64,000 bases of DNA from Sphingobacteriia bacterium RIFOXYC2_FULL_35_18. Its GTDB lineage: Bacteria > Bacteroidota > Bacteroidia > Chitinophagales > Chitinophagaceae. The number at the start of each line of letters is the position of its first letter. The stretch's first letter is position 1. The notes beneath the pieces were generated by a model. The model worked only from the letters and a program-made list of their open reading frames with translations. It made no database searches and was not told the origin of the DNA. The stretch is from contig MIAG01000001.1 in NCBI GenBank assembly GCA_001829005.1, positions 248,001 to 312,000 of the forward strand. The letters run 5' to 3'. The translations under genes were made by a program, and so were the position numbers. Below are positions 1 through 9,019 of this stretch, in pieces.

Positions 1-2961
1 ACCGTTACAAATATTAGCTCTCAAATATCCATAGAAAAGAAATTGCGTTTTCAAACTAAGCTACAAAGCTTAATGATGAAAACAGCTAAAACATATTTAA
101 GTGGTTTACGCAATGAGCCGGAGGTTGCAGTACAAGAATCATTAGCAGAACTGGGACTTTTTTTGGAAGCAGATCGTGTATATATTTTTGATTATGATTT
201 TGAACATTCGCTAAGCAACAATACTTATGAATGGTGCAGCAAGGGAATAAAACCACATATAGATGATTTGCAAATGGTACCGTTTTCTATTATGGAAGAT
301 TGGCTAGACCAACATACAAAGGGATTAAGTATTCATATCCCAGATGTTAATGCACTTCCAATTGAAAGTTCACTCAGGAATGCATTAGAAGCTCAGTCTA
401 TTTTAAGCTTACTGACTGTTCCAATTATGAATGAAGCCAAGTGTGTTGGATTTGTTGGATTGGATATGGTAAAAAAGAAGCATTTTTTTACGGAACAGGA
501 ACAGAATCTATTGAAGATTTTTGCGGAAATGCTTTCTAATATGCAAATTAGAATTGACTACAATAAAAAAATTCAAGAAAGCGAAAGAAAGTATAGAGAA
601 ATAACAGAAAATATTGCCGACTTAATTTGGACCACAGATAAGGATTTTAAAATGAACTACTGTAGTCCATCGATTGAAACAATTTTTGGTTACACTCCTG
701 ATGAATTTCTTTCCGGTTCATTAAGAGAAAAATATACTCCTGAAACAGTAGATAAATATTTTGAAATCGTCCAATCCTTTAAAGAAAAATTAAAGAATGG
801 AACATTGTCCAATAAAGATATTTGGCAACTTGAAGGGCAAGCAATAAAAAAAAATGGAGAAACATTTTGGTTTCTTACAGTAATAAAGCCAAGTTGGAAT
901 ACCGAAAATCAAGTAACCGGTATTTTAGGAATTACTAGAGATATAACCAGTGAAAAAAGAGCATTAATAGAGTTACAAGAAAGTGAAGAGCGATTACAAA
1001 AAATTGTAAACAGTGAAACAAATTATGTTTTGCGAACAGACCTATTAGGAAAACATACTTACTGGAATAAAACATTTGAAAGAGACTTTGGTTCCATGTA
1101 TGAGAAAGAAGGTATTGCATATGGAGATTCTTTAAAATCAATTTGTGATTACCATCACCAAAGAACAAAAGAAGCAGTGATGGCTTGTATGATGAACCCA
1201 GGATCTGTTCACCAGGTTGAATTAGACAAGCCTTCAAAGGATAGAGGAACAAGAACAACTCTTTGGGATTTTGTATGTTTAACAGATTCTAATGGGAATC
1301 CCACTGAAATGCAATGCATGGGAATTGATATTACAGATAAAAGAATTGCTGAAGAAAAAGTGAGGAAGTTGTCAAGAGCGGTGGAACAGATCCCCCTAAC
1401 TGTTGTTATAACCAACTTAGAGGGTAATATAGAATATGCAAATCCTTACACATTTCATACGACTGGTTACACTCAGGAAGAACTATTAGGAAAAAATCCA
1501 AAAGTATTAAAGTCGGGAGAAACAACTTTAGAGGAATACCAGCATTTATGGGGAAATATTACGCATGGAAAAGAATGGAAAGGGATTTTTCATAACAGAA
1601 AAAAAGATGGTACGTATTATTGGGAACAGGCAACTATTGGACCAATTATGAACGATGATGGAGTAATTACCCACTATATTGCTATTAAAGAAGACATTAC
1701 AGAAAGAAAGCGTATACAGGATGAATTAAAAGATTTGAATCTACATTTGGAAGAAAAAATTAAAGAAAGAACATTGGATTTAGAAAATGCAAATGTCTCT
1801 TTAATTAATGCAAACAAAGAAGCTCAAGAGGCCAATAAAGCAAAGATTGATTTCTTATCTAAGATGAGTCATGAATTAAGAACACCCATGAATTCTATAT
1901 TAGGATTTGGTCAGTTATTACAAATGGGTGAATTGACTCCTGTTCAAGAAAAAGGAGTGCAACATATTTTAGACAGTGGGAAACACTTACTCAACTTAAT
2001 TAATGAAGTGTTAGATATATCTAGAATTGAATCTGGAAGAATTAGCATATCGGTAGAACCTATTGAGGTTTATGAAGTCATCAATGAAATAAAAGACAGT
2101 TTATTATTTTCTGCCAATCAAAAAAATATTAGTTTAAATACTCAATTAAATAATACTGTACCAACCTATATTAGAGCAGATAGACAAAGGTTAAAACAGG
2201 TACTAATTAACTTAACAAATAATGCCATTAAATATAATAATGAAGGTGGTGAGGTAACTATTTCTGTTGATATTAAGCAAACTTCAGAGGATGGTTATAC
2301 GCCAATTAGAATTTCTGTTACCGATACAGGATGGGGAATTGATGAAAAAGATATAGAAAAGATATTTATTCCATTTGAACGAATTGGTGCAGAAAAATCA
2401 AATGTAGAAGGTACAGGATTAGGATTAGCTGTTGTAAAACAGTTGGTAGACTTAATGGGTGGTAAAGTAGGCGTTAAAAGTGCTCCTGGAAAAGGCAGTA
2501 CTTTTTGGATAGAATTACAACAATGTCAAAGTCATTTAGATACCATTCAAAAAGAAGCAACTTTAAGCCAACACACTGCAATTCATAATCAAGAAGGAGT
2601 TGTGTTGTATATTGAAGACAATATGCCAAATATTGAATTGGTTCAGGAAATTATTGATACAAAAAGAAAAGGAATCAAACTGGTGATTCATATGAGAGGA
2701 AATGGAGCACTTGAAAAAGCCATTGAGGTAAAGCCATCCTTAATTCTCTTAGATTTAAATTTACCAGATAAGCATGGAAAAGACATTTTATTAGAGTTAA
2801 AAGCAAATGAAGTAACAAAGCAAATTCCGGTTATTGTAATAAGTGCAGATGCGATGCCCAATCAAGTAAGCATATTAAAAGCATCAGGCGCTACTAACTA
2901 TTTAACAAAACCAATAGAAATAAAATCCTTTTTAGCTGCGGTTGATGAAATTATAAAATAA
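1..2961 (+). CDS. Hybrid sensor histidine kinase, GAF-PAS3-HisKA-HATPase-REC (5' end outside window)
   Basis: Membrane-free sensor kinase that should autophosphorylate and pass the phosphate to its own receiver. The frame is open to base 1, and the residues before the first possible start (TTG at 43) resemble the end of a PAS domain in the kinase at 4454-8941, so the true start lies upstream. Counting from 43: GAF about 20-175, PAS about 180-305, 310-440 and 440-565, a coiled coil, HisKA with H-box SHELRTP (His 610), HATPase with G boxes DTGWGID and GTGLGL, and a receiver with phospho-acceptor Asp 904 in LLDLNLPD. No transmembrane segment is seen. The next gene starts 4 bases downstream, implying coupled expression. 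The signal sensed cannot be told. Confidence 0.93.
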   Translation, partial: TVTNISSQISIEKKLRFQTKLQSLMMKTAKTYLSGLRNEPEVAVQESLAELGLFLEADRVYIFDYDFEHSLSNNTYEWCSKGIKPHIDDLQMVPFSIMEDWLDQHTKGLSIHIPDVNALPIESSLRNALEAQSILSLLTVPIMNEAKCVGFVGLDMVKKKHFFTEQEQNLLKIFAEMLSNMQIRIDYNKKIQESERKYREITENIADLIWTTDKDFKMNYCSPSIETIFGYTPDEFLSGSLREKYTPETVDKYFEIVQSFKEKLKNGTLSNKDIWQLEGQAIKKNGETFWFLTVIKPSWNTENQVTGILGITRDITSEKRALIELQESEERLQKIVNSETNYVLRTDLLGKHTYWNKTFERDFGSMYEKEGIAYGDSLKSICDYHHQRTKEAVMACMMNPGSVHQVELDKPSKDRGTRTTLWDFVCLTDSNGNPTEMQCMGIDITDKRIAEEKVRKLSRAVEQIPLTVVITNLEGNIEYANPYTFHTTGYTQEELLGKNPKVLKSGETTLEEYQHLWGNITHGKEWKGIFHNRKKDGTYYWEQATIGPIMNDDGVITHYIAIKEDITERKRIQDELKDLNLHLEEKIKERTLDLENANVSLINANKEAQEANKAKIDFLSKMSHELRTPMNSILGFGQLLQMGELTPVQEKGVQHILDSGKHLLNLINEVLDISRIESGRISISVEPIEVYEVINEIKDSLLFSANQKNISLNTQLNNTVPTYIRADRQRLKQVLINLTNNAIKYNNEGGEVTISVDIKQTSEDGYTPIRISVTDTGWGIDEKDIEKIFIPFERIGAEKSNVEGTGLGLAVVKQLVDLMGGKVGVKSAPGKGSTFWIELQQCQSHLDTIQKEATLSQHTAIHNQEGVVLYIEDNMPNIELVQEIIDTKRKGIKLVIHMRGNGALEKAIEVKPSLILLDLNLPDKHGKDILLELKANEVTKQIPVIVISADAMPNQVSILKASGATNYLTKPIEIKSFLAAVDEIIK

Positions 2962-2965
2962 AAAC

Positions 2966-3667
2966 ATGAAAGAAGATTTAAAAGACGCTAGAATTTTAAT
3001 CATAGACGATACATTGGCTAATATTGAAGTATTAGAGAACTTACTCATGATGAAGGGGTATACAAATGTAAAGTCGTTAAGCGACTCAACACTAGCCCTC
3101 ACAACAATTAAAGAGTATGAACCAGAATTGATTTTATTAGACTTGATGATGCCGCAAGTTTCTGGATTTGATATTATGGAGGAATTAAAAAAAGTTCCTT
3201 CAGGATTTCCTTTGATGCGTATACTTGTTTTAACAGCAGATATCACACCTGAATCTAAAAAGAAAGCATTATCTGGAGGTGCCAGTGATTTTCTCACCAA
3301 ACCATTTGATCTTACCGAAGTTGATTTAAGAATTAGGAATCTGCTTTACACCGTATTTCTGCTATCTCAACTAACCAATCAAAATATTATATTAGAAGAA
3401 AAAGTAAAAGAAAGAACGCTAGAGTTGGAGAAGAATCTTGCAGCCATTGAATTACAAAACAAAGCTTTACGAGAGATCTCTTGGATTCAATCACATGTTG
3501 TAAGAGCTCCATTAGCAAGAATGATGGGGGCTATTTCTTTATTAGAAATAAAAGATGACGCTGGGGTTACTCAAGAGGAAATCATGGATATAGTGATTAC
3601 TTCAGCAAATGAAATTGATAAAACAGTCCGGGAAATTTCTGCCAAAAGTGCTCAGGCTAATATATAA
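2966..3667 (+). CDS. Response regulator with C-terminal orphan phosphoacceptor-like (DHp) helix
   Basis: An N-terminal receiver domain (about 1-125, Asp 59 in LLDLMMPQ) is followed by a coiled coil (about 135-170) and a short segment QSHVVRAPLARMMG that looks like a histidine-kinase H-box (candidate His 177, conserved R and P). The protein ends 57 residues later, so there is no HATPase domain. It starts 4 bases after the hybrid kinase stop and is probably co-translated with it. Inference: the kinase phosphorylates this receiver, and the helix either acts as a phosphotransfer/dimerisation module or borrows an ATPase domain in trans. A related ending is found in the PAS/GAF protein at 9020-10945. 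No output domain such as a DNA-binding helix is present. Confidence 0.88.
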   Translation: MKEDLKDARILIIDDTLANIEVLENLLMMKGYTNVKSLSDSTLALTTIKEYEPELILLDLMMPQVSGFDIMEELKKVPSGFPLMRILVLTADITPESKKKALSGGASDFLTKPFDLTEVDLRIRNLLYTVFLLSQLTNQNIILEEKVKERTLELEKNLAAIELQNKALREISWIQSHVVRAPLARMMGAISLLEIKDDAGVTQEEIMDIVITSANEIDKTVREISAKSAQANI

Positions 3668-3692
3668 GTAGCCATTTTAACAGTTTTAAGGT

Positions 3693-3721
3693 TTGGATTA
3701 AGCCAGTATTGGCTAATTTTG
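3693..3721 (+). promoter_or_regulatory. Bacteroidota-type promoter for the L,D-transpeptidase
   Basis: TTG at 3693-3695, an 18-base spacer, then TAATTTTG at 3714-3721, a perfect TAnnTTTG -7 element. The ATG follows 50 bases downstream. It separates the transpeptidase from the upstream signalling operon. Confidence 0.65.
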
Positions 3722-3771
3722 CAACCCGGCATCCATTATGCTGCTACAATATTCATTAGTACCCCCTAACT

Positions 3772-4443
3772 ATGAAAAAGCATATCCTATTATTTCTATT
3801 TTTAATCAGTTTAACTACTCAGGCATATAATAAAAAGTTGGAACTTAAGACCAGCTCTTTTATATCCAATATTGAGATTCTTTCCGATAAGTTTAATATT
3901 AATAAATTAGCCGTTCAACATGCCATTAGAGGGTATGAGAAATTAAAAGAAGCTGGTCAATTAATTAATCAACGGTATCTAACTATTGCAGACTTTAGTA
4001 AACCAAGTTCCGCAAAAAGACTTTTTATCATTGATATGCAAAAAATGGAAATAGTAGTCAATACCTTGGTTGCACATGGCCGTAATTCAGGTGTTCTTTT
4101 TGCCAAGAATTTTTCAAACAAAAATAATTCCTACCAATCTAGTTTAGGGTTTTATATTACCGGTGAAATATATAAAGGTAAACATGGTATGTCGTTGCAA
4201 TTAACTGGCATAGAAACAGGTATTAATGATAAAGCCAAACAAAGAGCAATTGTAATGCATGGTGCAGATTATGTAAATGATCAGCTAATACAAAAGCAGG
4301 GCTATATAGGTAGAAGTCTAGGATGTCCGGCAGTTCCTCAAAACCAAGTTCGAGATATCATACAAACTATTAAGGGTGCATCATTACTCTTTATTTATGC
4401 ACCTAATAATAATTACACTAAACAGTCTAGCTACATTAGTTAA
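3772..4443 (+). CDS. Secreted murein L,D-transpeptidase catalytic-domain protein (YkuD_2 type)
   Basis: Predicted envelope enzyme of the YkuD_2 family, which is related to L,D-transpeptidases that remodel peptidoglycan cross-links. Residues 1-20 form a signal peptide (MKKHILLFLFLISLTTQAYN). The catalytic region shows VMHGADYVN and GRSLGCPAVP, the His and Cys motifs of the family; the Cys in SLGCP is the expected nucleophile. At 223 residues it matches the usual compact single-domain form with no peptidoglycan-binding domain. It has its own promoter and ends 10 bases from the convergent kinase gene. Family assignment is firm; the actual substrate (cross-linking versus lipoprotein attachment) is unknown. 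Confidence 0.88.
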   Translation: MKKHILLFLFLISLTTQAYNKKLELKTSSFISNIEILSDKFNINKLAVQHAIRGYEKLKEAGQLINQRYLTIADFSKPSSAKRLFIIDMQKMEIVVNTLVAHGRNSGVLFAKNFSNKNNSYQSSLGFYITGEIYKGKHGMSLQLTGIETGINDKAKQRAIVMHGADYVNDQLIQKQGYIGRSLGCPAVPQNQVRDIIQTIKGASLLFIYAPNNNYTKQSSYIS

Positions 4444-4453
4444 TCAATTTATT

Positions 4454-7400
4454 TTAATGGTTAGTATATTGATCAATTATTTGTAGAAAAGCAGGGACAT
4501 CAAAAGGCTTGGTTAAGTATTGCTTAACGCCAGCTTCCAATAATTTATTTACCTGAGCAGGCATAGCATCTGCACTTACTACTATCACAGGAATTTGCCT
4601 AGCTATTTCATTTAGCTTCAATATTTCAAATACTTCAGATCCATGTATATCGGGAAGGTTTAAATCTAATAAAATAACATTAGGCTTATGTTCGAGTGCA
4701 AGCTCTAAAGTTTGTTTACCATACACTGTAGTTACTAATTTTATCTTTGGGCGCTTTGCTAATAAAATTTGGGTCACTAATTCAATATTTGAACTGTTGT
4801 CTTCAATATATAATACTACTGCCTCTTCGATGGTCTTTTCTTTAAGCGCTACTTGCTCTAATTGAGCATGAACATTCAGGGCTTCAACAATAGAGTTTGT
4901 TCTAGGAAGTTCTACCCAGAATGTGCTTCCTTCATTTAACTTACTCTCTACACCACAAGTACCTCCCATTAAAGTAGCATATTGCTGAACTACCGATAAC
5001 CCCAATCCTGTTCCCTCAACTGCACTATTTTCTGCTCCTAATCTTTCAAATGGGGTAAATAGTTTTTTAACATTATTGGCATCAATTCCCGGACCATTGT
5101 CTGATACACAAATACGAATAATGGTTTTATTATCTCTTAAAACTTCGGTTGCGAATAATTTTACCCAACCCCTTTTATCGTGGTATTTTATAGCATTATT
5201 TAATAAATTAAGTAAGACTTGTTTAATCCTTTGTTTATCTGCCGAAATAAAAATTTCTGCTTTATCTTCAAGTTCATTAATCAATTTTACCCCATATGCA
5301 TCAGCCGTTGGAGTTAAAGTTTCGAATACATCTCTAAATACATTATTTAGTTTTACCGCTTCTACAGATATAGAAATTTTACCTGCTTCAATTCTAGATA
5401 TTTCAAGCACTTCATTAATTAGGTTCAATAAGTGTTTTCCACTGTTTAAAATATGATGTACTGCTTTTTCTTGCTTGGCATCTAAAGTTCCCATCTCTAA
5501 CAATTGAGCAAATCCTAGAATTGCATTCATAGGAGTTCTAAGTTCATGACTCATTCTAGATAAGAACTCACTTTTGGCATGATTGGCTTCTTCTGCTTCA
5601 ATTTTTGCTTTTGTTAAGTCTGCATTACTGTTTTGCAATTCGATGGTCCTTTCTACAATTTTCTTTTCTAGATTGGTGTTGAGTTGCTTAATCTCATGTT
5701 CAATTTTAATTCGCTCTGTAATATCTTCCTTAATAGCAATGAAACTAGTAATTGTACCAACTTCGTTAATTATGGGTGTAATTGTAGTGGATTCCCAATA
5801 CAATGAACCATTTTTTCTTCTATTATTTAACACCCCCCTCCATACTTTACCATTAGTGATTGTACTCCAAAGCTCGTCATACACTTTAGGATTGGTAAAG
5901 CCCGATTTCAAAATTCTTGGATTCTGTCCAATCAACTCCTCTTGTTGATAGCCTGTTGTAGTTATCGTAAATGGATTTACGTATTCAATATTTCCATCTA
6001 GATCAGTAATGAAAATACTGATTGGACTCTGTTCAACCGCACTACTCAATTTACTAATCAGCTCCTTTGCTTCCCTTTGTGCAGTAATATCTCTCCAAGT
6101 AGTAAGAAGAAACTTTTCATCTAGTGTGTCAATTGCAGAGAGTTTAATATCTATGTAAACAGGAGTTCCATCTGGCTTTAAATGAACCCACTCAAACTGT
6201 GTCGTTTTATTAGCAAAAGCTGCAGCTACTACTTCTTGTACCAACTCATCGGATTTGCGACCATTTGGTTGGTATTCAGGAGAAATATCTTTCGGTTCTT
6301 TACCAATAATATAGTCTCTAGTAGTTCCTAGAATAAATTCGCTTGCTTTATTGCAATCAACAAAAATTCCATCTTTTACAATTAAATACCCATCAGGGGA
6401 ATCTGCAAAAAGAGTTCTATATTTTAATTCACTTTGTAATACCCGTTCTTCTGCTAATTTTTGCTCAGTGATATTCGTTGCATTAACAAATACAGCATAA
6501 ACTTTACCTTCTGAATCTTTAACAGGTTGTATACTACTTCTGAACCAAACCTGGTGCCCATTAATTAATCTAGTGGATTCTTTAATGATACCATTCCTAC
6601 TAAAAAATACTTGTTCTACATCAGCCATATTTTGGCTAGCAATCTCAGGAGTTGCTAAATCATAAATAGTGAAATCTTCTTCTAAAAACTCAGCAGGTGT
6701 TTTCCCGTATATTTTAGCTGCAATTTCATTTACAAATAAAAACTTCCCATTTACATCTAACATAATTATAGCAGCATCAGAGCTTTCTATCAAACTACGG
6801 TAAATCTCTTTGCTTTCAAATAATGCTTCTTCTGCTAACTTACGTTCAGTAATATCTAAATTAGTTCCCCTAGTTCCTAAAAAAACACCTTGCTCATTGA
6901 ATATGGGTTGGCATACATGTTCAATAATTCTAGTTTCATTATTTCGATTGATAATTCTGAAACTAACTTTTTCTGATTTCTTTTCTTCAACAACATTATT
7001 TCTATGCTCAATATATTTAGTAAGGTCGTCTGGGTGAATTAGTTTTTGGGTAATTGCTGAATCAGTTAGAAGTTCATCTGCCGAATACCCAGTTATACGT
7101 TCACAAGATGGAGAGTGATAAATAAAATACCCATCCGGTGCTTCCCAAAATTCCCAGTTATAGGTATTATTAGCAATAATTCTAAATTTTTCTTCAGAGG
7201 CTATAATATCCCGCTTTGTTATTTTGATTTGTTTGTACTTTTCTATTATACCAACAATGGTATTAATCATTACCATTTCCTCATTAAGAAAATCTAAAGA
7301 TCCTGGTATATATATTTTAATGCACCCTTGATTTTGGGTAGAAACATGAATATTAAATTCTCGAAAATTTTCTGTGACTTTAAATTGATTTGAAAAATAA

Positions 7401-8941
7401 TCAATTCCATTATATACTATATGAACATATGTTTGAACAGTATCCTGAAAACCAGCTACAATAATATTAGCTATCTCTTTAAAATATTCTTCTGGTGTTA
7501 ATTCTTCATTTTGACTTAAAGTAGATACTGCATAAACTGCTTTTTGTTCTTTCAATCGCTCACCTAAATCATATCGTGATTTTCTTAATTCGTCATCTGC
7601 TTTTTTTCGAGTAGTTGCATCACGAGTTGTAGCAATATACCCTTTCAAAATTCCATCTTCTGAAAAATGAGGTTTTATATCGGTAATAAACCAAGCTTTG
7701 CTTCCATCTTTTTTAAAGGAATCACCCTCAATCGTCCATGTTTTATTTGCACTAATTAATCCATCAAGTCTATTTTGGTTTATCTCGGCTAAAAGGCTTT
7801 CAATTTTTTGAATTGTTTCTCTTGGATAAATTTTATCATAACTAAGTTCAAGATATTCTACTGATGAGTAGCCAAATATTTTTATAATGGATGCGCTACA
7901 AAAAGTAATATTAAAGTCTAAGTCCATGGTCCATACCATATCAGACATATTCTCTGTAATTTCTTTATATTTTATCTCACTCTCTTTTATTCTCAGCTCA
8001 TTTGAAATTCGGTTTTTTACATTCACCAATAACTCAGCAAAAATTCCTAAGAGGTCTTGTTCAACAGTAGTAAAATAGTGTGGCTGATTAACAGACTCTA
8101 ATCCTATTACACCAATGCAATCGTTACCATCCATTAATGGTATTGCCAATAAGCTGATTACTTTTCCAGCATCTAATAAATTACGAATTGGGCTATTAAT
8201 TTCTAATTGATCTGAATTGGGGATGTTAATTGGATTTCCTTTTTGTAAGATTTCAATCCAAGATGCAAATTCATTCAATGGAATTTTTGCCAATTCCTCT
8301 TTTTTTGATTCAATTCCATGGGCACACCATTCATGTGTGTAATAAGCAAAACCATTTTCATAATCATACTCGAAAATGGCCAATCTATCGGCTTTGGCAA
8401 ATTCACCCAACTCTTTAATGGCAATATTAATTTCACTATTTAAATGATCTAATGGAATATTAATAAAGCGCTGAGAAATAGTTGATATTAAATGCAGCAG
8501 CTTATTGCGCTGTCTTAGCTTTGATTCTAATTCAATTTGATCTGTAATATCTGTAAATGTTGTAAATACTCGATAAGGCTCTGTTTCTCCTTCTTTAAAT
8601 TCAGGAACTGCATTTATTAAAATCCATACATATTTATTTTTAACAGCCTGTTTCACACCCATTACAACATTAAAAACCGGCTTTCCCGTTCTTAATGCAA
8701 CTATAGCTGGGTGCTCATCACCCGGAAAAATTGAAAAATCAGGCTTTATGGTAGCCCACTGTTCATCACCCGATGCTACTCCAATAATTTGATCTTGTGA
8801 TAATCCTAAAAGATCTATAGCAGCTGGATTTGCTTCCTCAATTTTACCTTCTTTGTTCAGATAAATAACACCTTGAGCAACATTCTCGAAAAGCAAGATG
8901 AAATCCTGTTCAATATCTGTTCTATTGTCACTTTTACTCAT
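4454..8941 (-). CDS. Large hybrid sensor histidine kinase with six PAS and two GAF(-like) domains
   Basis: A 1495-residue cytosolic-type hybrid kinase. Visible order: PAS about 12-135, GAF about 150-315, PAS about 325-450, a degenerate GAF-like region about 460-580, four PAS domains to about 1085, coiled coil, HisKA with H-box SHELRTP (His 1132), HATPase (DNGPGID, GTGLGLS), receiver with Asp 1426 in LLDLNLPD. No membrane segment. The GAF domain and last PAS closely resemble those of the kinase at 1-2961, and the first PAS resembles that of 9020-10945, so the three genes look like shuffled paralogues. It lies 78 bases downstream of 9020-10945 on the same strand; a hairpin covers its start codon. 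Signal unknown. Confidence 0.93.
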   Translation of the reverse strand: MSKSDNRTDIEQDFILLFENVAQGVIYLNKEGKIEEANPAAIDLLGLSQDQIIGVASGDEQWATIKPDFSIFPGDEHPAIVALRTGKPVFNVVMGVKQAVKNKYVWILINAVPEFKEGETEPYRVFTTFTDITDQIELESKLRQRNKLLHLISTISQRFINIPLDHLNSEINIAIKELGEFAKADRLAIFEYDYENGFAYYTHEWCAHGIESKKEELAKIPLNEFASWIEILQKGNPINIPNSDQLEINSPIRNLLDAGKVISLLAIPLMDGNDCIGVIGLESVNQPHYFTTVEQDLLGIFAELLVNVKNRISNELRIKESEIKYKEITENMSDMVWTMDLDFNITFCSASIIKIFGYSSVEYLELSYDKIYPRETIQKIESLLAEINQNRLDGLISANKTWTIEGDSFKKDGSKAWFITDIKPHFSEDGILKGYIATTRDATTRKKADDELRKSRYDLGERLKEQKAVYAVSTLSQNEELTPEEYFKEIANIIVAGFQDTVQTYVHIVYNGIDYFSNQFKVTENFREFNIHVSTQNQGCIKIYIPGSLDFLNEEMVMINTIVGIIEKYKQIKITKRDIIASEEKFRIIANNTYNWEFWEAPDGYFIYHSPSCERITGYSADELLTDSAITQKLIHPDDLTKYIEHRNNVVEEKKSEKVSFRIINRNNETRIIEHVCQPIFNEQGVFLGTRGTNLDITERKLAEEALFESKEIYRSLIESSDAAIIMLDVNGKFLFVNEIAAKIYGKTPAEFLEEDFTIYDLATPEIASQNMADVEQVFFSRNGIIKESTRLINGHQVWFRSSIQPVKDSEGKVYAVFVNATNITEQKLAEERVLQSELKYRTLFADSPDGYLIVKDGIFVDCNKASEFILGTTRDYIIGKEPKDISPEYQPNGRKSDELVQEVVAAAFANKTTQFEWVHLKPDGTPVYIDIKLSAIDTLDEKFLLTTWRDITAQREAKELISKLSSAVEQSPISIFITDLDGNIEYVNPFTITTTGYQQEELIGQNPRILKSGFTNPKVYDELWSTITNGKVWRGVLNNRRKNGSLYWESTTITPIINEVGTITSFIAIKEDITERIKIEHEIKQLNTNLEKKIVERTIELQNSNADLTKAKIEAEEANHAKSEFLSRMSHELRTPMNAILGFAQLLEMGTLDAKQEKAVHHILNSGKHLLNLINEVLEISRIEAGKISISVEAVKLNNVFRDVFETLTPTADAYGVKLINELEDKAEIFISADKQRIKQVLLNLLNNAIKYHDKRGWVKLFATEVLRDNKTIIRICVSDNGPGIDANNVKKLFTPFERLGAENSAVEGTGLGLSVVQQYATLMGGTCGVESKLNEGSTFWVELPRTNSIVEALNVHAQLEQVALKEKTIEEAVVLYIEDNSSNIELVTQILLAKRPKIKLVTTVYGKQTLELALEHKPNVILLDLNLPDIHGSEVFEILKLNEIARQIPVIVVSADAMPAQVNKLLEAGVKQYLTKPFDVPAFLQIIDQYTNH

Positions 8942-8967
8942 CCTAACTTATTTATCTAAAGTTAGGA
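8941..8967 (-). promoter_or_regulatory. Inverted repeat abutting the start codon of the large hybrid kinase
   Basis: On the coding strand TCCTAACTT and AAGTTAGGA form a perfect 9-base inverted repeat with a 9-base loop. The last paired base is the A of the ATG. In RNA it would form a hairpin touching the start codon and including an AGGA. No T-run follows, so it does not look like a terminator of the upstream gene. It could be a translational control hairpin or a protein operator. Confidence 0.45.
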
Positions 8968-9019
8968 ATTTAAAAAACCAATAAATTATAATAAATCGTC
9001 ATTTACAAACCAAGCTGAA

